A stretch of 64,000 bases of DNA. Origin: Blautia schinkii DSM 10518. GTDB lineage: Bacteria > Bacillota > Clostridia > Lachnospirales > Lachnospiraceae. Below, piece by piece: positions 19,896 to 28,758 of the stretch; positions within the stretch are counted from its first letter, which is position 1, and each line of letters begins with the position of its first letter. Location: positions 47,106-111,105 of the forward strand of contig JNKJ01000024.1 of the NCBI GenBank assembly GCA_000702025.1. The letters run 5' to 3'. Position numbers and translations under genes: made by a program. Under the pieces are notes generated by a model. That model was not told the DNA's origin. It did no database searches and saw nothing but the letters and a program-made list of their open reading frames with translations.

Positions 19896-21657
19896 AACCT
19901 CTCACCTTCTTATATTCTTCCAATGCGTTGAGAACCTCATCTCTGTTCTCATCTGTCAGCTGTCCGGTCTGTCTGATTTCTTCCATCAGGCTGCCGTTTT
20001 CCTGCTCCAGCCGCTCATAGAAGCCTTCCACAAAAGATTTTATCTTTATCTTGGGTATCTCAAGGAGTTTTCTGCTGGTGGCAATACACAGGATTATGAC
20101 CTGCTTTTCCACAGGCAGAGGACTGTATAACGGCTGCTTTAACAGTTCCATCAGCTGTTCCCCGTAAACGATCTGATTTCTTGTGTCTTCATCCAGCTCA
20201 GAGCTGAACTGTGCGAAGGATTCCATCTCCTTATACTGGGCAAGGTCAATCCGAAGTGTACCGCTGACCTTCTTCATGGCTTTTGTCTGTGCGGCGCCGC
20301 CTACACGGGATACGGAAAGCCCCACGTTCACTGCCGGACGTATGCCCGCATAGAATAAATCACTTTCCAGGAATATCTGTCCGTCGGTAATAGAAATGAC
20401 GTTGGTAGGAATATATGCAGACACATCCCCCGCCTGCGTCTCAATTATGGGAAGCGCAGTCATGGAGCCGCCGCCGTGTGCATCGTCCATATGACTGGAG
20501 CGCTCCAAAAGTCTTGAATGCAAGTAGAATACATCACCCGGATAGGCCTCACGACCCGGTGAACGTTCCAAAAGCAGGGACAACGCGCGGTATGCAATTG
20601 CGTGCTTCGACAAGTCATCATATACGATCAGCACATCTTTTCCCTGATCCATGAAATATTCCCCAATGGCTGTACCCGAATAAGGCGCAAGATACTGCAG
20701 CGCAGCCGGGTCACTGGCAGTTGCCGCAACCACCACGCAGTATTCCATTGCCCCATGCTTCTTTAAATTAGAAACCACCTGCGCCACTGTTGACGCTTTC
20801 TGTCCGATGGCAACATAAATACAAATGACATCTTTCCCTTTTTGATTTAGTATCGTATCAATGGTCACTGATGTTTTACCTGTCTGTCTGTCACCAATAA
20901 TCAGCTCCCTCTGTCCTCTTCCAATGGGAAACATGGAGTCAATTGCGAGGATTCCGGTCTGAAGCGGTTCATTGACGGGCTGCCGTTCAATGACTCCCGG
21001 GGCCTTCCTTTCAATCAGATACCAGTCGTCTTCCGGTATCTCCCCTTCTCCGTCAATAGGCGCACCGAGAGCATCCAATACCCTTCCGAGAATTTCCTTT
21101 CCCACTGGGATACCTGCGCGTTTTCCGGTACGGATTACGCGGCTGCCTACCTCCAACGTCTGTTCATCACCAAGGATCATACACAGGGTTTCCTTTTCGT
21201 CAATATTCTGGACAAGTCCCTTTATACCGTTCTCAAACAATACGATTTCTCCGTATACAGCCCTGGAAATGCCAGAGATGGCTGCAATCCCATCATGCAG
21301 GCTTGTAATCTGTCCGCCTTCCTCTATGGTAAAATCACCCTGAAAGCTTTCAATATCACTCTTTAAAACAGAAATGACGTCCCCATTCCCCTTTTCATTT
21401 TTTAAGTTTTCTTCTAATTTTCCGAATGCTGCCTTGACTGTATTGTCGAAAATCTTATCCCCCGCCTGAAGGATATAACCGCCTAATAAGTCGTCTTTTT
21501 GCACCTCATCCAGTATCACTTCCGTGGCGCGATAAGTTTCCAGCAACTTCTTTTTTAAGTCTTCCAGCTTTTCCTCTGACGGACGAATTGCATAGCTGAT
21601 AGTGGCCTTTAAAATTCTGTTCTCTTCAAAAAATTGTTCTGCAAAATTATTCGCCAT
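19870..21657 (-). CDS. atpA: ATP synthase delta(C-terminal domain)-alpha fusion
   Basis: A 595-residue protein. Residues about 92-595 are a complete alpha subunit: Walker A GDRQTGKTS (255-263), DALGAPIDG, PGREAYPGDVFYLHSRLLER and the SVSRVGGAAQ arginine-finger segment. Residues 1-90 are not part of normal alpha and match the C-terminal domain of the delta subunit (LLGGYILQAGDKIFDNTVK; compare the delta consensus GG..I..GD.V.DgS). No atpH gene occurs between atpF and atpA, so this is the only delta-like sequence in the operon; the N-terminal six-helix delta domain, which normally binds alpha, is absent. The ATG at 21657 has GGAGG upstream and overlaps atpF by 11 nt. No stop or frameshift separates the parts. 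Confidence 0.93.
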
Positions 21658-22138
21658 TATTTCCTCCCGCCTCACTTAATAGCTGCTCAAACAAGCGGCG
21701 CTCTTCCTGCTGACTGATATGAGCACCCGCCAGCCTTTTTGCCGCCGACAGTGCAATCCCCGCAATTTCGTCTCTGGAATCGCTTAATAGTTTCTCTCTT
21801 TCTTTATCCGCACGCTTTTGGGAATCAGCGAGAATCTTGTCTGCTTCTTCCTGCGCCTGTACAATCAAAGTGTTATTTCTTTTTTCCGCCTCTTCTAAAA
21901 TGGCTGCTGCCTTCTGTCTTGCCTTTTCATCGGCATTTTTCAATAAGCTCTGAGCTTCTTTCAGCTTCCCGGCAGCCACCTTTTCTTTCTCTCTCGCATC
22001 CTCCAGCTGTCGATTCAGCATGTTTTCCCTTTCCGCCATGATATTTTTCACCGGCCGGAACAGAAACTTCTTTAACAAAAGAAAGAGGACAATCAGATTT
22101 ACAAAGGTCCATATGATATTCCAATTCAATGTAAGCAT
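21647..22138 (-). CDS. atpF: ATP synthase b subunit
   Basis: A 163-residue peripheral stalk subunit of Fo. One membrane helix (about 5-23, IIWTFVNLIVLFLLLKKF) is followed by the family's FRPV motif and a long charged coiled coil (Ala/Lys/Glu-rich, about 35-140). GAGGAG precedes the ATG. It ends inside the start of the delta-alpha gene. Confidence 0.93.
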   Translation of the reverse strand: MLTLNWNIIWTFVNLIVLFLLLKKFLFRPVKNIMAERENMLNRQLEDAREKEKVAAGKLKEAQSLLKNADEKARQKAAAILEEAEKRNNTLIVQAQEEADKILADSQKRADKEREKLLSDSRDEIAGIALSAAKRLAGAHISQQEERRLFEQLLSEAGGNNGE

Positions 22139-22179
22139 CTTACCATCTCCTCATCTGCTTCGTTTCTCATCTGCTTTTC

Positions 22180-22404
22180 TTATCCCAGAAACAGGATGAT
22201 CAGCAGCGCGATTACGAATCCGTAGATAGCCGTAGCCTCTGCAAGAGCTGCTCCAAGCAGAAGCGATTTACTAATCTTGCCCTCTGCCTCCGGTTGTCTG
22301 GCAATAGCCTCGCAGGCGCCCTTTGTAGCAAGACCGATACCAATCCCTGCTCCGATTCCTGTGATTACTGCAATCCCTGCTCCTAATGCGATCAATGTTG
22401 ACAT
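22180..22404 (-). CDS. atpE: ATP synthase c subunit
   Basis: A 74-residue proteolipid of two membrane helices joined by the RQPEA loop (36-40). The ion-binding carboxylate is E56 in LAEATAIYG. Residues needed for the Na+ site in Na+-translocating enzymes differ: the helix-1 Gln is I23 (GIGIG), the helix-2 Val is L54 and the Ser after the Glu is A57, although T58 and Y61 remain. This favours H+ coupling. Confidence 0.94.
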   Translation of the reverse strand: MSTLIALGAGIAVITGIGAGIGIGLATKGACEAIARQPEAEGKISKSLLLGAALAEATAIYGFVIALLIILFLG

Positions 22405-22425
22405 AATATTTTTCCTCCTACTTGT

Positions 22426-23112
22426 TTATTCCATAGATTCTTTCATAAATAGTGACGTCAAAAATACAAATACATATGCCTGTATCAGGCCGTCGAATAT
22501 ATCAAAATATATACTGAAAGGAATCGGCAGAAATGCTGGCATGATAATTTTGATTAATTCCATAACCACAAACGCCCCCAAAACGTTTCCAAATAAACGC
22601 ATACATAAGGAGAGTGGTTTGATTATAATTTCCAAGATGTTAATGGGTGTAATAACAGCCATGGGTTGTGCAAAGCTTTTCAAAAAACCTTTTGCCCCCT
22701 TTTTGTGAAGGCCCGCATATTCAATGAGCATAATACTCATAATGGCAAGCCCTGCCGTCACATTCAAATCCTTGGTCGGCGGTTTTAAGCCGAACAAACC
22801 AATCAGATTTGCGCAGCCGATATAAAGTACCGCCGCAATAAGATAGGGGATATAGCGTTTCCCATGTTCTCCCAATATTTCTCCAAAAAATCCTTCTGCC
22901 TTGTCTACGCAGAACTCCACAAAAATCTGACGTTTGGTGGCGGGAACTACCTTGAGATTTCTGGTGAGCAGGGCAGATACTATGACCAGAACCGCCACAA
23001 TGAGCCATGTCACCGCCACGGATTCCGGTATGGCAAGCCCGCCGAACACCGGTATCGTAAAAGCCGTCTCACACTCCAGCTCTGCCATCAGTTCCTCTGC
23101 TAAATTTCCCAT
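22426..23112 (-). CDS. atpB: ATP synthase a subunit
   Basis: A 228-residue polytopic Fo subunit with five or six membrane helices. The essential Arg lies in SLCMRLFGNVLGAFVVMELI, and the last helix region GLIQAYVFVFLTSLFM is typical. An ATG at 23112 with GAGGAGG 8 bases upstream is preferred to a GTG three codons earlier that overlaps the ribosome site. First gene of the operon; no atpI precedes it. Confidence 0.93.
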   Translation of the reverse strand: MGNLAEELMAELECETAFTIPVFGGLAIPESVAVTWLIVAVLVIVSALLTRNLKVVPATKRQIFVEFCVDKAEGFFGEILGEHGKRYIPYLIAAVLYIGCANLIGLFGLKPPTKDLNVTAGLAIMSIMLIEYAGLHKKGAKGFLKSFAQPMAVITPINILEIIIKPLSLCMRLFGNVLGAFVVMELIKIIMPAFLPIPFSIYFDIFDGLIQAYVFVFLTSLFMKESME

Positions 23113-23410
23113 CTTCTTCACCTCCTCATTTTATAATATTTTGTTCTTCTCAAATTTATCCAACGACAGATATTCTATCATCAAATATTCTCTTTTTTGA
23201 ATTCAAAAATTATTATCATTATTAATCTAATTGCATTAATATTTTTAAGTTTTTGATATCTGTGATTGTTTTTTTGAGTATTTTGTTTTTAAACTGGAAT
23301 TTACCTGCTGATATTATTTAATATGTATAGGTTTTACTTTATTGATTTTGGATTCAAATTACGGTATTATTAATAAATAAATTGTATTAATCGAGGTAAA
23401 GGAGAATCTA

Positions 23411-24280
23411 ATGACTATTTTTCAAACTGAATGCTTTCTTGCTGTTGCAGAATATTTAAATTTTGCTAAAGCCGCCCGGCAAATGAACATCTCCCAACCA
23501 GCCATGACCAGACAGATCCAGTCGCTGGAGGAAGAGCTTGGTACAAAACTTTTTAACCGCAGCACTCGAAACGTAAGCCTTACAGTCGAGGGAAACAGTC
23601 TTTTAACAGACGCACATATAATAGTCGGCACCTCCAAAAGGGTACTTAGCCGGTTCCAAAAACAAGATGAAGAAAAAATTGTCGACTTCCATATCAGTTA
23701 TTCCAGCGCATCGCATATAGAACTTTTAAAAAACGCTCTGGAAGAATTAAAAAACACTTACCCCTTTGTTCATCCCTGGCTTCACATACTACCTGGTTCT
23801 CAGGTCGCGGATGCGGTATTTGACGAAACCATCGATATTGCATTGACTTACCGTTTCTCCAAGCCAAAAAGCGCCCTCATTTTCAGGGAACTGAAAAAAG
23901 TTCCTTATATCTGTGTCTGCCGAAAAGATTGTCCCATTGCCCGCCTTGACATAGTCTCGGTTGAAGATCTCAGCCCCTATCCCATGATCATGCACGATCC
24001 TGGAAATATGCCGTCAGACGTGATTGCCGAACAATGGGAATGGGCAGGGGATAAAAAACCCTCCATGCTTTATTTCACAGAAAGCGCAGAAGCTTCCATG
24101 CTATTAGCCAGTGCAGGATTCGGTGTGACTGTTGTTCCCAATATTTGTGTTCCGTCTGACCGGAATCTGGCAACATGCGAATTGAATAATCCAAAACAAA
24201 TTTCATTTGGTCTCTATTATAAGACGGGACGGGAATCCCCTTGGCTTAAAACCTTTGTAACACTTATGAAAAAGCTATGA
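23411..24280 (+). CDS. LysR-family transcriptional regulator
   Basis: A 289-residue regulator. Residues 1-60 are the LysR winged HTH (FLAVAEYLNFAKAARQMNISQPAMTRQIQSLEEELGTKLF region); the remainder is the two-lobed effector domain (SYSSASHIELL, then ICVCRKDCPIARL). AAAGGAG is 6 bases before the ATG. It is divergent from the ATP synthase operon across a 298-bp AT-rich gap, so it might regulate that operon or itself; no effector can be inferred. Confidence 0.88.
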   Translation: MTIFQTECFLAVAEYLNFAKAARQMNISQPAMTRQIQSLEEELGTKLFNRSTRNVSLTVEGNSLLTDAHIIVGTSKRVLSRFQKQDEEKIVDFHISYSSASHIELLKNALEELKNTYPFVHPWLHILPGSQVADAVFDETIDIALTYRFSKPKSALIFRELKKVPYICVCRKDCPIARLDIVSVEDLSPYPMIMHDPGNMPSDVIAEQWEWAGDKKPSMLYFTESAEASMLLASAGFGVTVVPNICVPSDRNLATCELNNPKQISFGLYYKTGRESPWLKTFVTLMKKL

Positions 24281-24299
24281 AAAAGTCTTCAAAAATTTA

Positions 24300-24328
24300 T
24301 TGACAAATTCACTTTTTTTGCCTATAAT
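24300..24328 (+). promoter_or_regulatory. Perfect consensus promoter
   Basis: TTGACA (24300-24305), a 17-bp spacer and TATAAT (24323-24328). The first 12 bases, TTGACAAATTCA, are identical to those of the tRNA-fMet promoter at 15800. Transcription would begin near 24335, only about 11 bp before a terminator stem. Confidence 0.88.
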
Positions 24329-24345
24329 TATATAGTCAAGCAGCG

Positions 24346-24382
24346 AACAGCGTAGAATTTTGATTTTCTACGCTGTTTTTTT
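24346..24382 (+). terminator. Terminator or attenuator directly after a strong promoter
   Basis: A 12-bp perfect stem (24346-24357 with 24366-24377) with an 8-nt loop is followed by a T-run. It can end LysR read-through, but also ends the transcript of the promoter at 24300 after about 45-50 nt. The next gene starts 90 bp later. Confidence 0.88.
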
Positions 24383-24473
24383 GTTTGTTCTAAGTTTTCA
24401 GGTAGCTTTTCTTAAATAAAGACTCCATAAGATATTTAATGAAATAATTTACGTTTTTTAGGAGGAATGAAAT

Positions 24474-25013
24474 ATGGATTTTTACATGAAATTACCGCGT
24501 AGCAAGAAAGAATTTGCTATATTTATGGGGATTATTTCAATTATCTCTGTAAATATCATTGCCCCATTAATCACTTGCTTTGAAGCAGGTTTTCATTTGT
24601 ATGTCTGGAAAGATGTTTTAACTGTCCTGCCATTTATCTGGTTAAGCGTAATTGCAATTGTTCTGCTGACCTATATCCCGGCGGAGAAAATGACTGCAGC
24701 AATCGTTGCCGAAAAAGACAGTTTCCGTTCCCATATTGTAGTTAATATTTTGTGCACTGTTTTTTTAATGTCCATTTTATTAACCGTCATTGGGACGTGG
24801 ATCGGAACCCGATCTGTTACTTTAGAACCAATACGTATGTTCTTCTACAAATGGCCCCGGAATTTTGCCATTTCACTGTTCGTCGAAATGTGTATTGCAC
24901 AGCCGATAGCAAGATTCGTTATTTTTAAATTACATGTATGGAAAGACCCTCAAAATAACATATCTAAAAATGGAGCATTGGAAAATAATGCATCAGAAAA
25001 TACGTACAACTAA
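24474..25013 (+). CDS. DUF2798-like membrane protein
   Basis: A 179-residue protein with four predicted membrane helices arranged as two similar pairs (about 15-38, 46-66, 85-107, 126-146). Each half begins with a positively charged short segment (PRSKKEFAIFMG; KWPRNFAISLFVEM) and contains NIIAPLIT / CIAQPIAR, the repeat pattern of DUF2798. AGGAGG precedes the ATG. The function of the family is unknown. It lies downstream of the promoter-terminator pair at 24300-24382, which may control it by attenuation. Confidence 0.75.
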   Translation: MDFYMKLPRSKKEFAIFMGIISIISVNIIAPLITCFEAGFHLYVWKDVLTVLPFIWLSVIAIVLLTYIPAEKMTAAIVAEKDSFRSHIVVNILCTVFLMSILLTVIGTWIGTRSVTLEPIRMFFYKWPRNFAISLFVEMCIAQPIARFVIFKLHVWKDPQNNISKNGALENNASENTYN

Positions 25014-25149
25014 AACAACTAAATATTCGTGAAAAAAATCAGCAGTTTATGCTAAAATCCGCACACCTCTTTCGTACATGATATGTTTATACCAAATACC
25101 AAGACAATAAAACAAACATCCGAAACGAGAAAGGTATGAGGTAAACAAA

Positions 25150-26571
25150 ATGAAAAAACAGAGATTATGGGCAGCTTCTCTATTGATAATAATTATCGCT
25201 GCCTCTCCATGCAGCGCCGCCGGCTCAGATAATTATGCCCTTACTTATTCAACCGTAACGCAGGAATTTGACTGGGGAGCGTCGGTCAGCAAGATTATCG
25301 TGGATTTCGGAACCGAAATAAACAACAGTATCCGCTTATCAGCAGACGACATTTCCGTGGAAGTATACAAAACCTATCAAGGCACGGATACACCTGCCCA
25401 GCTCATGGATTACACCTCCGGCAGATACGCCGATTCCCCCTTGAGCCAGGGCAGCCGGCAGGTTGAAGCCGTATACCTGTCCGACGAGGAAGGAAATGCA
25501 AAAGAAGCAGACTCCAATTTTTTAACGATAGAATTACGCTCGTCCCCCACGGAAGGTCTCGGTGATGTACTGGGAACAGAAACAGAATCCGGATTAAATA
25601 TGAACGTACTGCTGGATTGCCGCTACACAATTAACTTCACAGGAATTGACGGGAAACAATATATATGCAATACTGAGAATGAAAACAGCGTATACACTTT
25701 ATCGGATAAATTTACCCACAATCAAATTTACACAACAAAAACGCCCCAACTATTAAATGATAATTTTGAAAACGAAACCTTATATTATGCCAGCTACGAA
25801 CCTGATGATTCGGAAAAACATCCTCTGATCATCTGGCTTCATGGGCTTGGTGAAGGCGGCACGGATACCAGAGGAACAGTGCTGGGCAACCGTGTTACCG
25901 CACTTGTGGATGATGAAATCCAGGATGTTATGGGTAGTGCCTATGTTCTTGCCCCTCAATCACCTACATACTGGATGAATACCGGCAACAATTTTAATGG
26001 TACAAATATCTACATTACAAAAGAGTCCCTGAAGTCTATCTATACAGACACTTTAATGGAATTGATTCTCCATTACGTTGATACCCACTCCGGCATTGAC
26101 ACAAATAAAATCTATATTGGTGGATGCTCCAACGGCGGATACATGACTATGAATATGCTTCTTTCGTATCCCGGCTATTTTGCGGCAGCTTACCCTATTT
26201 GTGAAGCTTACAGTGATGAATTTATAACAGAGGAACAAATCGAACAGCTTAAAGAAATCCCGATATGGTTCACACATGCCGCAAACGACACGGTTGTACC
26301 TCCTGAGGCAAATACAGTCCCCACCTACAAACGTTTAATAGAAGCAGGTGCAGAAAATGCACACTTTACGTATTGGAAAGATGTGCACGACCTTACCGGA
26401 CAATTTATAGACCAAGCAGGGAATCCGTATCAATATTTCGGCCATATGAGCTGGATATACACGTTAAATAACGCTTGTACCGCAGACAATGACTATGAAG
26501 ATGGAAAACTCACAGAAAATCCCGGGACCGGAGAAAGCATTTTTAAATGGATGGCTGCCCAATCCCGGTAG
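25150..26571 (+). CDS. Secreted alpha/beta-hydrolase esterase (CE1/depolymerase-like)
   Basis: A 473-residue exported enzyme. Residues 1-24 form a signal peptide. About 25-200 is a beta-rich N-terminal domain like the Ig-like domain in front of some bacterial esterases. The catalytic domain (about 205-473) has the oxyanion strand LIIWLHGLGEGG, nucleophile elbow GGCSNGG, probable acid in THAANDTVVPP and His in FGHMSWIY. This set fits polyhydroxyalkanoate-depolymerase/feruloyl-esterase-like hydrolases acting on extracellular esters. GAGG is found upstream of the ATG. Substrate unknown. Confidence 0.82.
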   Translation: MKKQRLWAASLLIIIIAASPCSAAGSDNYALTYSTVTQEFDWGASVSKIIVDFGTEINNSIRLSADDISVEVYKTYQGTDTPAQLMDYTSGRYADSPLSQGSRQVEAVYLSDEEGNAKEADSNFLTIELRSSPTEGLGDVLGTETESGLNMNVLLDCRYTINFTGIDGKQYICNTENENSVYTLSDKFTHNQIYTTKTPQLLNDNFENETLYYASYEPDDSEKHPLIIWLHGLGEGGTDTRGTVLGNRVTALVDDEIQDVMGSAYVLAPQSPTYWMNTGNNFNGTNIYITKESLKSIYTDTLMELILHYVDTHSGIDTNKIYIGGCSNGGYMTMNMLLSYPGYFAAAYPICEAYSDEFITEEQIEQLKEIPIWFTHAANDTVVPPEANTVPTYKRLIEAGAENAHFTYWKDVHDLTGQFIDQAGNPYQYFGHMSWIYTLNNACTADNDYEDGKLTENPGTGESIFKWMAAQSR

Positions 26572-26700
26572 GCAGGTTGCTCATTGTAGAAACATTTGTC
26601 AGGAGTAATCAGTTCTTATGTGAACCGCTCAAACAATTCACCGAGCACCAAAACAGAACATGCAAAACCAAAACACCCAAAATCAAAACGAGGTAATAAC

Positions 26701-27129
26701 ATGGACGAACAACAAAATGTGACAGAAAAACTAAAAGAACTAATTGATACCTATGGATTTAATACACACACACTTTCAAGGTATTTAGAATTATCCAAAG
26801 ATGACATAGAACGTCTGGCATCAGGAAACGTGGACTTTTTGTCTGATGAACCAATGTATCGCTTTCGAATTTTCAACAAAATTATGTTTCTATATCTAAG
26901 CGCAATCGAGAATAAAGATATGAAACTATGCGCTTTTTTAGAAGTTCTTATCTCATATCATGAATTGTCAAAAGAAACAATAGCTAAAATGGCAGGTGTT
27001 GAAGTTCATGATATTGAAAAAATTTTATCCTATCCCCAGAAAAAGGTAGCCGAAGAAATTAAATGTAAGGTAGCAGTTACGGTTATGGCATTACGATTTT
27101 TCCTGAAGGACTGCGAGCCTAAGCAGTGA
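26701..27129 (+). CDS. Small HTH-like protein
   Basis: A 142-residue soluble protein of two similar helical halves: TYGFNTHTLSRYLELSKDDIERLASG and ISYHELSKETIAKMAGVEVHDIEKIL. Each looks like a helix-turn-helix, so a DNA-binding regulator is likely. The ATG at 26701 with GAGGT upstream is chosen over a longer frame that lacks a ribosome site. It stands alone, closed by a strong terminator. No specific family recognised. Confidence 0.65.
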   Translation: MDEQQNVTEKLKELIDTYGFNTHTLSRYLELSKDDIERLASGNVDFLSDEPMYRFRIFNKIMFLYLSAIENKDMKLCAFLEVLISYHELSKETIAKMAGVEVHDIEKILSYPQKKVAEEIKCKVAVTVMALRFFLKDCEPKQ

Positions 27130-27143
27130 TGCAGCAATTTGAC

Positions 27144-27185
27144 GGAAAGGCTTGGAATCCACATCTTCCAAGCCTTTCCTTTTTC
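27144..27185 (+). terminator. Intrinsic terminator
   Basis: A 13-bp perfect stem (27144-27156 with 27167-27179) with T-run, ending the HTH-gene transcript just before the convergent AAA+ gene. Confidence 0.9.
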
Positions 27186-27190
27186 CAAAA

Positions 27191-28708
27191 TCACTCCAGC
27201 ACATCCAGGCACGCCTTTCTCAACTCCTGCTCCTGCTTACGGCAGAGGAGGCTTTCACTGCAGCGGAAGTACGCCTCGCACCCATGCTCCCCCATAAATT
27301 TCATTGCCCGCGCATTCCTGGTAAGTCCGGTGACAAAGAGCACCATCTCCTGCTCCTCGCCAAAGCTGTCTGTCATAAAAGCAAACCCTCTCTCAAGCTG
27401 TACGTGAATCCTATGAACCATACTCAACCGTTCATCCACCACCTCACGGAAAAGCTCCCTCACACGTCCAAAGCCCTCCTCTGTCTGATGGATATGCTCC
27501 GCGCGCAGAACCGCGTCATACCCGGATAAAGTCCCAATCACATGCTCCTCAACCGCCGCGTCCTCCTCACTAATCAGCTCTGCATCTCTCTTCACCTCCA
27601 GACTTTTTCGCCTGGCCTCGATAAACTCATGAAAGCACTGCATATCCGTCTGCTTCTTAAGATAACTCTTCAAATGCCTAAGCGCCTCATGCAACGCTAC
27701 TGTCCGCGCATCCACCCGCTCATACTCCGCCAGACAACCGTTCAGCGCATCCAACAGCAGCCCAACCACTGTAAACCGCTCTTCAAAGGAACCGCTCTTT
27801 GCCATAGCAATTTTTTCATCATACGCCTCATCTCGCAGCTCTCCCGCAAGCAGCTCCGAAATCCCATAATCCGTACCGTATTTGCTGTAAAGCTGATAGT
27901 AAACAGCAAAGTCCCCAGCAATCTCCTCCTTCTGTAAAAACTGGACGACCAGCTTATCCGACACCGCCGCCCCTATCGCCTCGTAGCTTTTTAAGATTTC
28001 CGACAAATCCTCCCACCCTCGTGCCGTGACGAAAAATTTACCGTCCACCGTATTTTCCGCAGTATAAAAATTTTCTTCCTTAATCTGCAGATACGACAGA
28101 ATACTACCGTGTACACCATTTTTCCACGCATACTCCATCCACACGCCGCAATCCACATCAATATCAATCTTCCGTACACGGTCCAGTGTCACGATATCGA
28201 ATTCACGCACAGATTTATTGTATTCCGGAGGATTTCCCGCGGCCACGATCATCCAGCCCTCCGGCACCTTGTGACTGCCGAAGGTCTTATTCTGGAGAAA
28301 TTGAAGCATGGTCGGCGCCAGAGTTTCCGATACGCAATTAATCTCATCGATAAAAAGAATTCCCTCTTTATTTCCGCTCTTTTCTATACAATCATACACA
28401 GAAGCAATGATTTCACTCAGAGTGTATTCTGTTACACTCACCTCCCGGCCTTCATAGCATCTGCTTACAATCCTTGGCAGACCGATGGCGCTCTGGCGGG
28501 TATGATGGGTGATGGTATAGGCTACCAGACCCACCTTACACTCCCTGGCCACCTGCTCCATGATCGCAGTCTTACCGATTCCCGGAGGTCCCATCAGAAG
28601 AATGGGCCGTTGGCGCAAAATCGGATATGTATACCTTCCCCGCTCATCCTTCCGGTGGTATGCCCGCAATGTATTGATGATTTCAGTCTTTGCTTCTTTG
28701 ATATTCAT
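27191..28708 (-). CDS. MoxR-like AAA+ ATPase
   Basis: A 505-residue AAA+ protein. Walker A is GPPGIGKTA near residue 41 and Walker B ILFIDEINC; sensor-like AAGNPPEYNKS and an arginine segment (TLDRVRKIDIDVD) follow. The C-terminal half is helical and unassigned. MoxR-type ATPases pair with VWA proteins as chaperones or maturation factors for protein complexes; the VWA partner is encoded 50 bp upstream. AAGGAG precedes the chosen ATG. Client not known. Confidence 0.87.
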   Translation of the reverse strand: MNIKEAKTEIINTLRAYHRKDERGRYTYPILRQRPILLMGPPGIGKTAIMEQVARECKVGLVAYTITHHTRQSAIGLPRIVSRCYEGREVSVTEYTLSEIIASVYDCIEKSGNKEGILFIDEINCVSETLAPTMLQFLQNKTFGSHKVPEGWMIVAAGNPPEYNKSVREFDIVTLDRVRKIDIDVDCGVWMEYAWKNGVHGSILSYLQIKEENFYTAENTVDGKFFVTARGWEDLSEILKSYEAIGAAVSDKLVVQFLQKEEIAGDFAVYYQLYSKYGTDYGISELLAGELRDEAYDEKIAMAKSGSFEERFTVVGLLLDALNGCLAEYERVDARTVALHEALRHLKSYLKKQTDMQCFHEFIEARRKSLEVKRDAELISEEDAAVEEHVIGTLSGYDAVLRAEHIHQTEEGFGRVRELFREVVDERLSMVHRIHVQLERGFAFMTDSFGEEQEMVLFVTGLTRNARAMKFMGEHGCEAYFRCSESLLCRKQEQELRKACLDVLE

Positions 28709-28758
28709 ATCGTTACTCTCCTTCACGCTGCCGCAAGCCATAACAGCAGCTATATTTC

